Below, piece by piece: positions 36,011 to 46,293 of a DNA stretch of 64,000 bases. How positions within the stretch are numbered: the first letter of the stretch is position 1; each line of letters starts with the position of its first letter. The position numbers and the translations under genes are program-made. Location of the stretch: assembly GCA_021613535.1 (NCBI GenBank), contig CP075494.1:3286001-3350000 (forward strand), in the 5' to 3' direction. The notes under the pieces were generated by a model, which was given only the letters and a program-made list of their open reading frames with translations, did not search any database and had not been told where the DNA came from. The DNA is from Adineta vaga (Eukaryota; Rotifera).

Positions 36011-36165
36011 AAAACTGTACTCATTCAGCCAATTCACGCGTTGGCACCAAAACTAATACTTGACATTCTTCGAAAGCCACCATATCGAGTTGTTGTAAAA
36101 TTGCAGTGACGAACGTTATTGTTTTATCTGTACGTGTTTTTGTTTGAACAATCATATCGTAACCT
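36011..36165 (-). pseudogene. DEAD-box helicase (eIF4A-like) fragment
   Basis: Minus strand: [15 protein letters not shown], then [12 protein letters not shown] and [11 protein letters not shown] followed by TGA. This is the region from the Walker A motif to motif Ia of eIF4A, with the A-x-x-G-x-GKT loop degraded (RTDKT). Nothing else of the helicase is present. The rest of 35876-36642 shows no gene. Confidence 0.65.
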
Positions 36166-36642
36166 TTAAGAAGAATGCATATTTATTCGACAAAGTTCAA
36201 TCTTAAAGAAATGGTAGAAAACAAACTCAAAATACACGGTTTAAGAGCACATTGTTGAATATCTCAAGGATGTTTGAGACTGTAGTCATAGATACCATGT
36301 AAAAGTAGATCTGGTAAATTCAGCTGATCACATATTACCACTTTCAAAAGTAAATAGAGATTCTATATGATGAATGTATATGGATGAGTCATAACGCAAG
36401 AGAGGTGATTCTGCAAACATCCAAGAACCATAATCATTTCAACAAATGCCAAACAAAACTCGATCAAAGTTTTTTAAATAATAAAAATATAATAATTTGA
36501 ATAAAGACTTCAATCTACCATGTTGGTGTCGCGCACTGCCATCTATGCAAATGGTTAATCTAATAGTATACGATTACTCATGCATTCCACCATATCATTG
36601 GTCATTTTATTGTTTTCATCAAAATTGTTATACAATATTAAA

Positions 36643-37353
36643 ATGGGATGTGTTTTGAATGCTCAAAGCAATATTTATTTGCCCAAAGATCTTACTACAT
36701 TAACAACAGATTTCGAAACAGATTATTACTTTTACGATTATGAAAACAATCTTCTCAGTTGTAAATTACTCATAAAAAATCCATATGAATCATATTTCAA
36801 ACAAGTTTATCCATTGATTATCAATGAATATGAATTAACCGATGATATGTTAAATGTTTTAAAAACTTATACGGATAGCAAATCAAATGAATGCTATATG
36901 AAAACAAATTTAAATTTATTAAGTGCTAATTTCAATGATATTGATTGGATTTATATTAATAAATTACGTTCATTAATACGAAGTTTAGTTCAAACAAATA
37001 TAAAACATGTCTATTATCGTGGATTAACATTAAGTGATAGAGAAATTCAATATTATTTGGATAAAAGAAATGAATATTTTTACACAAATTCATTTACATC
37101 ATTTACAATTGATCGTTTATTAATTTATTCTGGTAATACTATTTTCATATTAAGAACAGATATGTGTAATGAAAAAGCAAAGATTAATCTAGCAAATATA
37201 TGGCAATGGAGTACATTTATGGATGAAAAAGAAGCACTTTTAGCAGTGGGAACAAAATTAAAAATTTTAAGTGTACATTATTTTGGTTGTAAATGGGAAA
37301 TTGAAGTTGAATTAGCTGAAGATGATATAGATTCCGTTCAAAATACATATTAA
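36643..37353 (+). CDS. Small R-S-E ADP-ribosyltransferase-like protein, possibly N-myristoylated
   Basis: Intact single-exon frame; I prefer the ATG at 36643 (236 residues) because it gives MGCVLN, an N-myristoylation plus palmitoylation-type start. An upstream ATG at 36580 adds 21 residues. Catalytic elements of the R-S-E ART clade: Arg126 in YYRGL, Ser150 in NSFTSFT, and the ExE pair Glu195/Glu197 in DEKEALL. Such enzymes use NAD+ to modify proteins, often on Arg. The same elements occur in the ART part of the 53.6-56.1 kb protein. The substrate is unknown, and a membrane-proximal location is inferred from the start. Confidence 0.75.
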   Translation: MGCVLNAQSNIYLPKDLTTLTTDFETDYYFYDYENNLLSCKLLIKNPYESYFKQVYPLIINEYELTDDMLNVLKTYTDSKSNECYMKTNLNLLSANFNDIDWIYINKLRSLIRSLVQTNIKHVYYRGLTLSDREIQYYLDKRNEYFYTNSFTSFTIDRLLIYSGNTIFILRTDMCNEKAKINLANIWQWSTFMDEKEALLAVGTKLKILSVHYFGCKWEIEVELAEDDIDSVQNTY

Positions 37354-37462
37354 TTTTTTAAATTATTAAGAGAAAAGAAACATTTATGATTTAATGATCT
37401 TTTAACTGATGACACGAAAGGAAAACAAAATAGAATGTAGTCATTACTTTTGTCGCAATACA

Positions 37463-37519
37463 GGATGTGGGTGGGCGTGGATTAGAAGAACAATCAGTTC
37501 CACACTCACCCTCACGATG
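37463..37519. repeat. Palindrome family, copy 14
   Basis: Left arm GGATGTGGGTGGGCGTGG at 37463-37480, right arm CCACACTCACCCTCAC at 37500-37515 followed by GATG. About 110 bp 3' of the ART stop. Confidence 0.7.
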
Positions 37520-37925
37520 GTTCTGAACATTAACAAAAATTTTCATCTTTATATTTATAGTAGGCAAATTTCTATTAGAGATGTATATCATACTTTATAT
37601 ACAGATGTGAATGATAGAGTACTGGAAATCGATACTCACAATTTGATGACAATGAAAAATATTACTATATTCGGTTTTCCCCTTAGTCAGCACACATGAC
37701 ATGGCACATCTTTTTTTTTATTGTAAAAATCATACTCTAGTATCCTTAGGCATCTACGGTGAGAACAGGGAACATACAAGTTGGCATACAAAGCTATAAT
37801 ACTGCAATGAAATAAAAATGATGGCATATGTGGTTTTTTCTCATCGAATAAAATTCAGAATAAAAGAACGATGTTCTTTTTTTTTAATAATTCACTTTTA
37901 TATTGAGAAGGCGTGATAGAGCAAA

Positions 37926-39903
37926 ATGATAGCTTTGAAAATATTACTCTTGATTTCTTCTATTCATACTTCATATCAACTTAACAATGGTCTAGGTCTA
38001 ACACCACAAATGGGTATAAGATGACAATAATTTGTATGTATGTAAGTATAGTGAGTTTTTATATTAAAGGTTGGAATAGTTGGAATCATTTTGGATGTAA
38101 TATCAATGAAAAACTTATTCAACAAACAGCAGATTTAATGGTGTCAACAGGCCTTGCTGCTGCCGGTTATCAGTATGGTATGTTGTGTCATTGATTTCGA
38201 AATCATTTCTGCTCTCTTTAGTAAATACGGATGATTGCTGGCAAGTAAGTCGAGATACTAATGGTACGATTCAAGCAGATCCAAAAGCTTTTCCAAGTGG
38301 TATTCCAGCTCTTGTTGACTATGTACATTCACGAAAACTTAAATTTGGACTCTATTCAGGTACAGCAATGAATTTTTTCTATTTATTCAATTGGAATTTA
38401 TACTAAAAGATGCGGGATTTAAAACATGTGGTGGTCGACCTGCTTCATTACATTATGAAACAACAGATGCAAATACATATGCATCATGGAAAGTCGATTA
38501 TTTGAAGTATGACAATTGTAATACAGACGGAACTGCTCCCGAAATAAGATATCCAGTGATGAGAGATGCATTAAATGCAACTGGTAGATCTATTTTCTAT
38601 TCTATGTGTGGTATGATTATGAAAACTTTTCTCAATCTGATGGTGTATCTGTTGTGTATGTTGTTTAGAATGGGGTGTAGATCAACCTGCTCTTTGGGCA
38701 CCAGATGTTGGAAATAGTTGGAGAACTACAGATGATATTCAAGATAATTGGAAATCAATGCTCAATAATATCGATATCGTAAAATTATACATAAGTTTTG
38801 TAGATTTTAATACATGTTTCTTGATATTTAGAATAATGCATATGCTGATAAAGCAGGACCTGGCGGTTGGAATGATCCCGATAGTAAGTTAAAATATTAG
38901 TAATTTCTCATCAATCTCAACCGTTATCCGTATTCGTCTAGTGCTTGAAGTTGGCAATGGTGGTATGACTGATGCTGAATATGTCACACATTTTTCTCTG
39001 TGGGCTATTAGTAAAGCACCACTTATCGTTGGATGTGATATAAGTAAGATGAGTGCAGCTACTTTAGCCACTCTTACACATCCTGAAATCATTGCTATCA
39101 ATCAAGATCCATTAGGTGTTCAAGGAAAGAAGGTATCGTTTGCATGGTCACAATCATCTAATACGTCAACAGGTGTTGGTCTTACTAATTGCTCAACATT
39201 TTCGTCAAATGCGCAACCGAAACGGATCGTATGGCAATATAATTCTCAGGATAGATCGATTCGATCCACTTCTGGTGGAAAATGTTTGTCCATTGAAAAT
39301 TGTGATACCTCTGATGGAGCAAATATTGTCGTCACTGATTGTCATATCAATGATCCACAAGCAAAATGTCAAGGAAAAAATCAACAATGGATCGTCAATA
39401 CAACTGATCAAACAATTGTTTCGCAAATGAATGGAAAATGGTAAATGTGTCATAATGAATTATATATGAAAATAAATATCAATTTGTTTAGTTTGCAGAC
39501 GTTTCGTTCAGCAGGACCAGCTGTCGATGTATCTACATGTAACAAAGGTGATGGTCAAAAATGGATATGGCATCCAGTAGATGATACTATTGAGAATAAA
39601 TATAATCATGGATGTTTAACACAAGTACCAGAATTAGAAGTATGGGCAGGTGATCTTGACGATGGTTCCGTAGCTGTACTTCTATTAAATCGAGGAAATA
39701 GTATCAGTGAACCAATTACTGTTCAATGGAGTGATATTGGATTTCCTGTTCGTGATTCAGCTCTTGTTCGAGATGTATGGGCGCAAAAAGCTCTCGGACC
39801 GTATCGTTATAATTATACATCACCAAACATTGATCCTCATTCAGTAATGATGTTGAAAATTACGCTTTATGCAGAAAACGAAAATAATTTTGAAAGAAAT
39901 TAG
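37926..39903 (+). CDS. GH27 alpha-galactosidase with an inserted trefoil-like segment
   Basis: Eight exons (37926-38013, 38070-38177, 38222-38359, 38410-38610, 38669-38778, 38832-38883, 38942-39440, 39492-39903) join in frame to 535 residues. It has a signal peptide ([18 protein letters not shown]). The GH27 core is seen in [18 protein letters not shown], the nucleophile Asp146 in DYLKYDNC, the acid/base Asp201 in [10 protein letters not shown] and [15 protein letters not shown]. After QGKKV the usual C-terminal sheet is interrupted by about 110 residues with QxW-like motifs (NQQWIV, GQKWIW) and a C-S-I-E-N-C pattern, a ricin-type trefoil. The sheet then resumes with [20 protein letters not shown]. 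It would release terminal alpha-galactose outside the cell. No lesion seen. Confidence 0.9.
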
Positions 39904-40000
39904 AATTAGATTCATATGTAGTGTTTGAAATGATAATATATAAATAAAAAACTTTACCAAAGGTTATCTTAAAAAATACATTTTTCTATTTTAATATCAT

Positions 40001-40065
40001 AAGGGTGTGGGTGCGGGTGAGGGTCAAGATGTATTCTCTTTCATAACCAACACCCACACCCTAAA
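40001..40065. repeat. Palindrome family, copy 15
   Basis: Left arm AAGGGTGTGGGTGCGGGTG at 40001-40019, right arm AACACCCACACCCTA at 40049-40063. It sits between the 3' ends of the convergent alpha-galactosidase and Kelch genes. Confidence 0.75.
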
Positions 40066-40093
40066 TTTCTTTAGATTAAAATGAAACAAACAG

Positions 40094-41264
40094 TTATAAT
40101 TCCGTTCGATCTTGATCGTTTTCAGTCTGTGAAATATACAATTCAGCACTACTTTCAAGTTCACTTCCATAACCACCGGCGACTAATATTTGACCATTGA
40201 TTAATACAGATATTGTATGTCCATCTCGTGCATGATTCAATTTGTTGGTCAGTGTCCAATTACCTGTTAATGGATCGTACAACTCGGCAGTATTCATCGG
40301 TACACTGTTATTCGTTTGTCCACCAATGACTAAAACTTGTCCGTCACTTAAAAGACATGCTCCTGGAAACATCCGTGCTTCATTGAGATTGCCAGTAGTA
40401 GTCCAATGATCTGTTGATGGATCATATAATTCAGTAGTATGTAAAAGTCCAAGATCATCATTAGATCCACCAATGATTAAAACTTTTCCATTATTTAATA
40501 CGACTGCTGTATGATACGTTCGTGGATAATTTAAACCGGCAGCAATACTCCAAGTATTCGTTAATGGATCATATAATTCAGAAATATTAACATATCCAAC
40601 AGCAGCATTAGCTCCACCGGCGATCAATACTTTTCCATTGCTTAATAAAGAAGCTGTATGCCAATTTCGTGCGTGATTCATTGAGCTAGTAAGAGTCCAA
40701 CTACCAGAAGACGGATTATATAATTCAGCAACATCTAGAAATGCACCTGCTCCTACTGTTCCACCGACCACTAAAACTCGATTATCGTTTAATACGATTG
40801 CTGTATGCATTCGTCGAGGATATTTCGCACTACTACCAGCAGCCCATTTACCCGTTGCTGGATTATATAATTCAGTACTATTCGAATCGCCACTACCACC
40901 AATAACTAGAACTTTTCCATTGATTAGTACGGATGCTGTGTGTGATTGTCGTCCATAAATCATATCACCAGTAGTAGACCATTTACCCGTTAATGGATCA
41001 TATAGTTCAGCAGTGGAAGCTCCAATACCTTCACCACCAATTACTAATATCTTTCCATTGGATAATTTGGATGCTGTATGAAATGCTCGTGCATATTTCA
41101 TACTATCCGTATTTACCCATTCTAAACAAAGCAATGCTTATTCAGAATAAGTTCCTTATTACTATCTAAATCTACTACTTACTATCCATAGATGTCTGTG
41201 AAGTATTACACAATATCTGTTCAATGGCAATATAAAAAATACCAATACAAATACTGATATGCAT
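40094..41264 (-). CDS. Secreted Kelch-repeat protein
   Basis: Two minus-strand exons (41264-41183 and 41121-40094) join in phase 1 into 369 residues. Exon 1 is a signal peptide (MHISICIGIFYIAIEQILC). Exon 2 contains about seven Kelch blades of about 48 residues, each with HTAS.L.NGKVLV.GG and TELYDP.T..W. It is intact, unlike the Kelch gene at 31722. Probably a secreted propeller that binds protein or sugar; partner unknown. Confidence 0.85.
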
Positions 41265-41398
41265 ATTGACGTTCTGCTGGGTGTATTCTCTAATACAATC
41301 TTCGATTTTAACTCTGTGAAGAAGAATCACGTTCGAAAGGCTTTACCAATAATTTTTCTCCTGTAAGATGAGAAGCATCTGTGATTGTTCTCATAAAT

Positions 41399-41473
41399 GG
41401 AGGAGTGGGTGAGAGTATGGATATGATTCTATATGAATAAGAGATACGCACGCACATCCACACTCTCGAGATG
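41399..41473. repeat. Palindrome family, copy 16
   Basis: Left arm GGAGGAGTGGGTGAGAGT at 41399-41416; right side CGCACATCCACACTCTCGAG at 41451-41470, with GATGG next. Long loop. It lies 5' of the minus-strand Kelch gene and 5' of the SAM gene. Confidence 0.6.
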
Positions 41474-41723
41474 GTTTTACAATAACATTATTGGTTTAAA
41501 GCACAAAAAAAACAACTAACGTTTTGATAGAAGTTGGAAATTTTTTATGATAAAAACAACAGAACGATCGATTTGTTTTTGGGAGAAAAGGCTAAACATA
41601 CATCCACGTGGTATTTTTCATCAAATAAATATATAAAAGACGAGTATAGTTTAAAGGTAGGTTTGTCTCGACAACAACATATTTTTGAGTAAAAAAGAAC
41701 TTCTGTGTAAATTACAATTTTCA

Positions 41724-42663
41724 ATGGATGCATCACATTGGAACACTGATCAAGTTGTAAATTGGTTAAATTAAAATGGATTGAGCATGTATTTCGATGA
41801 TTTTGAAAGTAAAACATTCTTCATTTATATTTTATCATACTAATTCTTCGTATTAGATAATAAAATCGATGGTGCAACATTGTTAAGTGAAGATTTTACT
41901 GAAATTGAACAAAAAGAACTTATTCCATGTATTCGCGATCGCGTTATTTTCAAAACAGCTTTAAGAGAACTTAGGTAAAAATTAATTCAGATTGTATTCG
42001 AATGATTTTAAAAATATTTTCTTGTAGAAATTCAGTCACTCACAATGAACCTTTGGTAAGATCTTATTTCTTAGCAAAAAAGAAAATTCTAATTGAAATC
42101 ATCGAAGATTCATGAAGATTTTATGTTGTTCGAGCCGTGTGACTCGTCAGAAGGTAAAAATAATCTTTTTACAGAATTATTTAACGAAACATTGCAAATG
42201 AAAATAATTGATGCATCATCACCGTTTGGCGGTGTTGTGGATCATCCAGAAAGAGAAATTTATCGTTGTTATGATGGAGATAAACTCGATGGATTTTGGA
42301 ATTCTATGGGTAAGAGACTTAGTTTATATGATTGAACATTTTTCTACTATTTCAGAAGCATCACCAAATTATCTTCATTTGAAATTTGATCAAATCTACG
42401 AAATATATGGATTTGAAATAACCATATTAGGAGATGATGCACATGATCCACGACGTATTGATGTTTATACAGATTCAAATGCAAGAAATTTATTTCAATC
42501 ATTTCATGTTGGACTTTATTCTGGACTAACAACGATTTCTCCACCATTTATATTTCACCAAAAGCATCGTCCAATAACTAATCAATTATTATTTAAATTT
42601 ACAACACCTTATTATCAAACGTGTCTTGTACAAATATGTTTATATGGAATTTCTCAAAAATGA
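41724..42663 (+). pseudogene. SAM-domain protein with in-frame stops
   Basis: Exons from 41724, 41857-41974, 42028-42055, about 42075-42309 and 42356-42663. The first two form a SAM domain (WNTDQVVNWLN, GLSMYFDDFE, KIDGATLLSEDFTEIEQ, RDRVIFKTALREL). The last part is an unrecognised globular C-terminal domain (FGGVVDHPEREIYRCYDGDK, FEITILGDDAHDPRRIDVY). A TAA at 41772-41774 cuts the SAM domain, and another TAA near 42090 is hard to splice around. The intron at 42056 would be only 19 nt if the first acceptor is used. SAM domains mediate protein or RNA binding; this copy is probably dead. Confidence 0.55.
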
Positions 42664-43319
42664 CATAAACAACGAATTATATTTACTTTCATTTAAATAA
42701 AACTTTGTCTATCTAACAGAGAGTCTACCATGAGTCCATTGAAGAATCTTTCGCAGATATATTCACGTTTCTTCGTCATCTCTCATGCTAACGTTGTTTG
42801 TTTGGTAATTAAACCTTTTTATCTATATGATTAATCGAACTTGTTTACAAGAAATAGAGAAAACGATCGATAATTAGAGAAATCCTCTTCACAAACACAA
42901 TATTCTAAATTAGTCGTCATTCTTGGTTTTTAGTATTTCGTGCATTAATATGTATTTTTATCTTATATTTACACTAAACAACTAGGACATTCATATTGCG
43001 TATCATCGTTTATTGATCTTTTCTTACAAAAGTTGAAAGTAGTTGGAAAATTATCGATTGTCCAAAACATCCTGAATATCTTAACTATAAAATTGATAAC
43101 AAAGGTTATGGTCTAGATCCAAATGTCTTTGAACTTTTCGTTCCTATTGTTAATGATTTAAGTTACATTTTACAACATAATTTAAAAACACATTTCTGGA
43201 AATTTTTCAATTTTTTCTCAACAAAATTATCTGGTTCACAAGAACAAATGGATAATGAAAAAGAATTAATTATGAAAACAAATTCGGATGAACAAATACG
43301 ATCAGAGCGTTTATCATAG
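42664..43319 (+). pseudogene. Unidentified C-terminal exon and nearby coding trace
   Basis: After a TACAAAAG acceptor at 43032 there is a 95-codon exon to TAG 43317-43319 with SSWKIIDCPKHPEYLNYK and VFELFVPIVNDLSYILQHNL. Its composition is globular and the family is not recognised. Upstream, 42720-42790 shows a short coding-like run (HESIEESFADIFTFLRHL) that ends at a stop and could belong to the same gene. No full gene model can be built. Confidence 0.4.
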
Positions 43320-43691
43320 TTGTATAAAAATTTAAAGAACAAAACATTGTATCTATTTTTGTAATATCATACTATACTTTCACGTGGATTACTTAGAAGA
43401 AAATAATTTATGATGGCTCGATGAGTATGAACGATTTTTATTTTTATTTATTTTTGGTAGCGAAATAACCGTAAGGGTTTAGTATAGTTATTCTCAATGA
43501 TATTCAATTATAATGCAAATTTCAAAAACAAAAGTATTGACTATCATATCTCTTTGTTGTATTTTGGGGACAAATAAATATTGATAAAAAATATATCGAA
43601 ATAAGATAAATGCTGATGTACGATGATAGAATCAGAAAATAAAATATTATTTAAGTCGTTTTAATTTATCGTAAATATCAAAACTAAAACA

Positions 43692-44373
43692 ATGATTTGC
43701 TTTTGTTTATTCTTATTTCTTATTTTCAGGTTAGTTTCGTTTTATGAATTTTAATTTCTAAATAATTTATTTTTTTGCTTTTAGTCTATCAAGTAAATAG
43801 TTCGTTTATATTTATTAAAATATTTTAATTTTTTTACGTAAATAGTTGAAATTAAAGAATCACAGGGTGAAGTTCGTTCAACAGCAACATGGTCAAAACA
43901 AGGAATAACAGTTGCTGGGGAAATGGTTTTGGTAGAAGACTTGATCAATTAGCTCATCCATTTGGAATATTTCTTGATGATAATGACACAATTTATATTG
44001 CAGATCTTTTTAATCATCGTATAGTTATGTGGCCGCAAAATGCAACAATTGGTCAATGGGTTGCAGGTTTAACAGTAGATGGAGATGATACTCATGAACT
44101 TCAATTAAATATGCCACGAGATATTATTGTTGATAAAAATGGTACAGTTTATATTAGCGATAGAGGAAATTATCGTGTTGTCCGTTGTGGTATAAAGATG
44201 AACAAAAAGGTGAAGTTCTTGTTGATCCTATTCAAGTTGTTTGAATTGGACAAGATAATCAAGGATTTATTTATGTTTCGGAATATGCGAAAGGACATAT
44301 AACAAAATGGAATTTTAATGATGATCAATTCGTTGGAGAGATTGTTGCAAGAAATTTAGGTCAGACAGATTGA
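43692..44373 (+). pseudogene. NHL-repeat protein, truncated and frameshifted
   Basis: An ATG at 43692 opens a signal peptide (MICFCLFLFLIF). In-phase splicing seems to use an 8-nt exon (43785-43792), then the exon from 43846. NHL signatures follow: HPFGIFLDDNDTIYIADLFN and MPRDIIVDKNGTVYISDRGN. Lesions: a one-base loss in a G run near 43920, a two-base gain near 44190 and a TGA near 44247. The last readable frame ends at TGA 44371-44373, which lies inside the left arm of the palindrome. Only two or three repeats remain of a normal NHL propeller. Confidence 0.65.
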
Positions 44374-44422
44374 GGGTGTGGGTGGGTGTGTTACTCTTCC
44401 ATCTATCTAACACCCACACCTT
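44370..44422. repeat. Palindrome family, copy 17
   Basis: Left arm TTGAGGGTGTGGGTGGGTGT from 44370, right arm AACACCCACACCTT at 44409-44422. It supplies the final stop of the NHL fragment. Confidence 0.75.
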
Positions 44423-44584
44423 CTTTTTTGTTACGTTCCAAAAGAGAAACACTTTGCATCAATTTGATCAGTGCAGAATTGGATTATGAGGTTAGTTTTT
44501 TTGATAAAGTAAATATACAACCATGCGGACAAAATATTGATTGTTGACGAAACGACTAGTCGACTAAATATTTGTCGACAAAAA

Positions 44585-44638
44585 CTTAAGGGTGAGTGTG
44601 GGTAAATAGAGATACTGACTTACACCCACACCCGCAAG
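44585..44638. repeat. Palindrome family, copy 18
   Basis: Left arm CTTAAGGGTGAGTGTGGGTA at 44585-44604, right arm TACACCCACACCCGCAAG at 44621-44638, loop AATAGAGATACTGACT. Second copy within 250 bp. Confidence 0.75.
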
Positions 44639-44875
44639 ATGCACACACTATTCCTTAGAACAATATTATTTTCACATTGAAAGTAAATGAAAAAGGACTA
44701 TGTTCTGCTTCTTCTTCTTCTTCATTTTCTAAGTCACATCTTGTGTCGTCAATATAACATGCGATTATTATTAAAGGAGAGCACTGTCTTCAATGCATTA
44801 TTTTTCATGAAAAGAATGACATTAATCTTCGATGGTAACATCTTATTAAGTTTTATTCTTTTCATTTACGTCATA

Positions 44876-45031
44876 CCTATCAGACACGGATAAGTCATCA
44901 GCTTTTTGATCCAGGTCAAGTCAAAGACATTTTTTGACTTTAATCAAATCGGGCCAAGTCAAGTTATTTTCTCTTCAGAAATATTCTAAGTCAAGTCAAG
45001 TCACTTGACTTGCCCCATGTCTGATACTTAT
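44876..45031. mobile_element. MITE-like element with CAAGT repeats
   Basis: Imperfect terminal inverted repeats: TATCAGACACGGATAAGTC at the left (about 44878-44896) and its inverse around CCCATGTCTGATA at the right (about 45016-45028). Inside are direct AAGTCAAGTCAAGTC repeats and inverted TTGACTT copies. About 150 bp, with no coding capacity. The right end covers the first codons of an upstream extension of the GPCR frame. Confidence 0.55.
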
Positions 45032-45085
45032 GCATGCATTTTCTTCTCATTCGTTTTGTTTCCATTTATTTTACTATTAGATAGA

Positions 45086-46208
45086 ATGTCATCATCAACA
45101 ATATCAGCACAAAATATTTCCTCAATTGCTCATTTATATGCTCAAAGTGCATTTATTATTATTTTCTTTATGGGATTGATCGGAAATATATGTAATATTC
45201 TGGTATTTATTATTCACAAGCAATTTCGACAATGTCCAGCAGCCATCTATATCATCGCTGAATCGATAGCTGATAGTGCTCTACTATTTGTTGGCTTAGC
45301 TCCACGAGTGATCGCGGAGATATTTAGTTCTGATCCAGCTCGTACATCTCTCATATGGTGTAAAATAAGAAATCCAGCAACTATTTACTGCACATTAACG
45401 GGATTATCTATGGTCTGTTCAGCGGCTTTCGATCAATATCTTTCCACTAATTGTGATGTTCGTCTACGGCAGATGAGTACGATCAAATTAGCTAAATATC
45501 TCATCAGTATCATATCAGTTGTCTGGCTTCTCTACTGTATTCCATTCGTTATATTTCACAATATACAATTACCTACTGGATGTTTGTTGACTGATGTTAC
45601 ATTCTCCCGTTACTATTCGTTTTTTCATCTATTGGCTCTTAATGGTATTCTACCTGTTTTCTTTACGACATTATGTAGTATCTTAGCTTATCGGAATGTT
45701 CGTCGAATTCATCGACTACACATGACCAATATACGTCGACGACTCGATCGTCAGATGACAGTCATGATTCTTGTTCGTGTTATATTTTTCGTCGTCTGTT
45801 TGATACCATTTATTATTCAACGATTTTATAGTGCGAATATACAACCAGATCCTAAAGATGTTTTTCGAACAGCAATTGAACAACTAGTTGGATCTGTCAA
45901 TATTTCCATAAGTTATTTCCATATTTCAGTATGTTGATTTCTTTGCTGAAATGTTACACTAATCAGAAATTTGCATTCTTTAGGGAACATTCTACGTCTA
46001 TCTCTTAGCATCGACACGATTTCGAAGACAAGTGAAGTATATTTGGGGAAAAGAGTTGTGGCTATATTTTCGAGAAGCAATTCATAGAAGTTGTTACCGA
46101 TCGCATTGGAATAATCGCATTGCATCGGTGTCGAATACTGATGATAATCTTTTCGATAATTCTACATCAAAACAGTTAACTTCAACTCGAACACACGAAC
46201 ATTTATAG
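45086..46208 (+). CDS. Seven-transmembrane receptor (rhodopsin-like GPCR)
   Basis: Exon 1 (45086-45928) and exon 2 (45984-46208) join in phase 0, 355 residues. I start at the ATG 45086 (MSSSTISAQN) because the longer frame begins within the MITE. TM1 has GLIGNICNILVF, with the conserved Asn. CK at the top of TM3 and a Cys in loop 2 (LPTGCLL) could form the disulfide. AFDQYLSTN stands where DRY usually is. TM5, TM6 (MILVRVIFFVVCLIPFII) and a TM7/H8 end (FYVYLLASTRFRRQVKYIW) follow. The ligand cannot be told. Intact frame. Confidence 0.8.
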
Positions 46209-46293
46209 TTTTGTCTTTGTTTAATGATCGCTGTAGATATAGAAGAATAAAGACAATACAATACAAAACATTAGAAAGAAAAGTATTTTTTAA

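Noticed and set aside
42347-42547. Minus-strand frame opposite the SAM gene
   Set aside because: Shadow of the real exon on the plus strand, which has matched splice sites.
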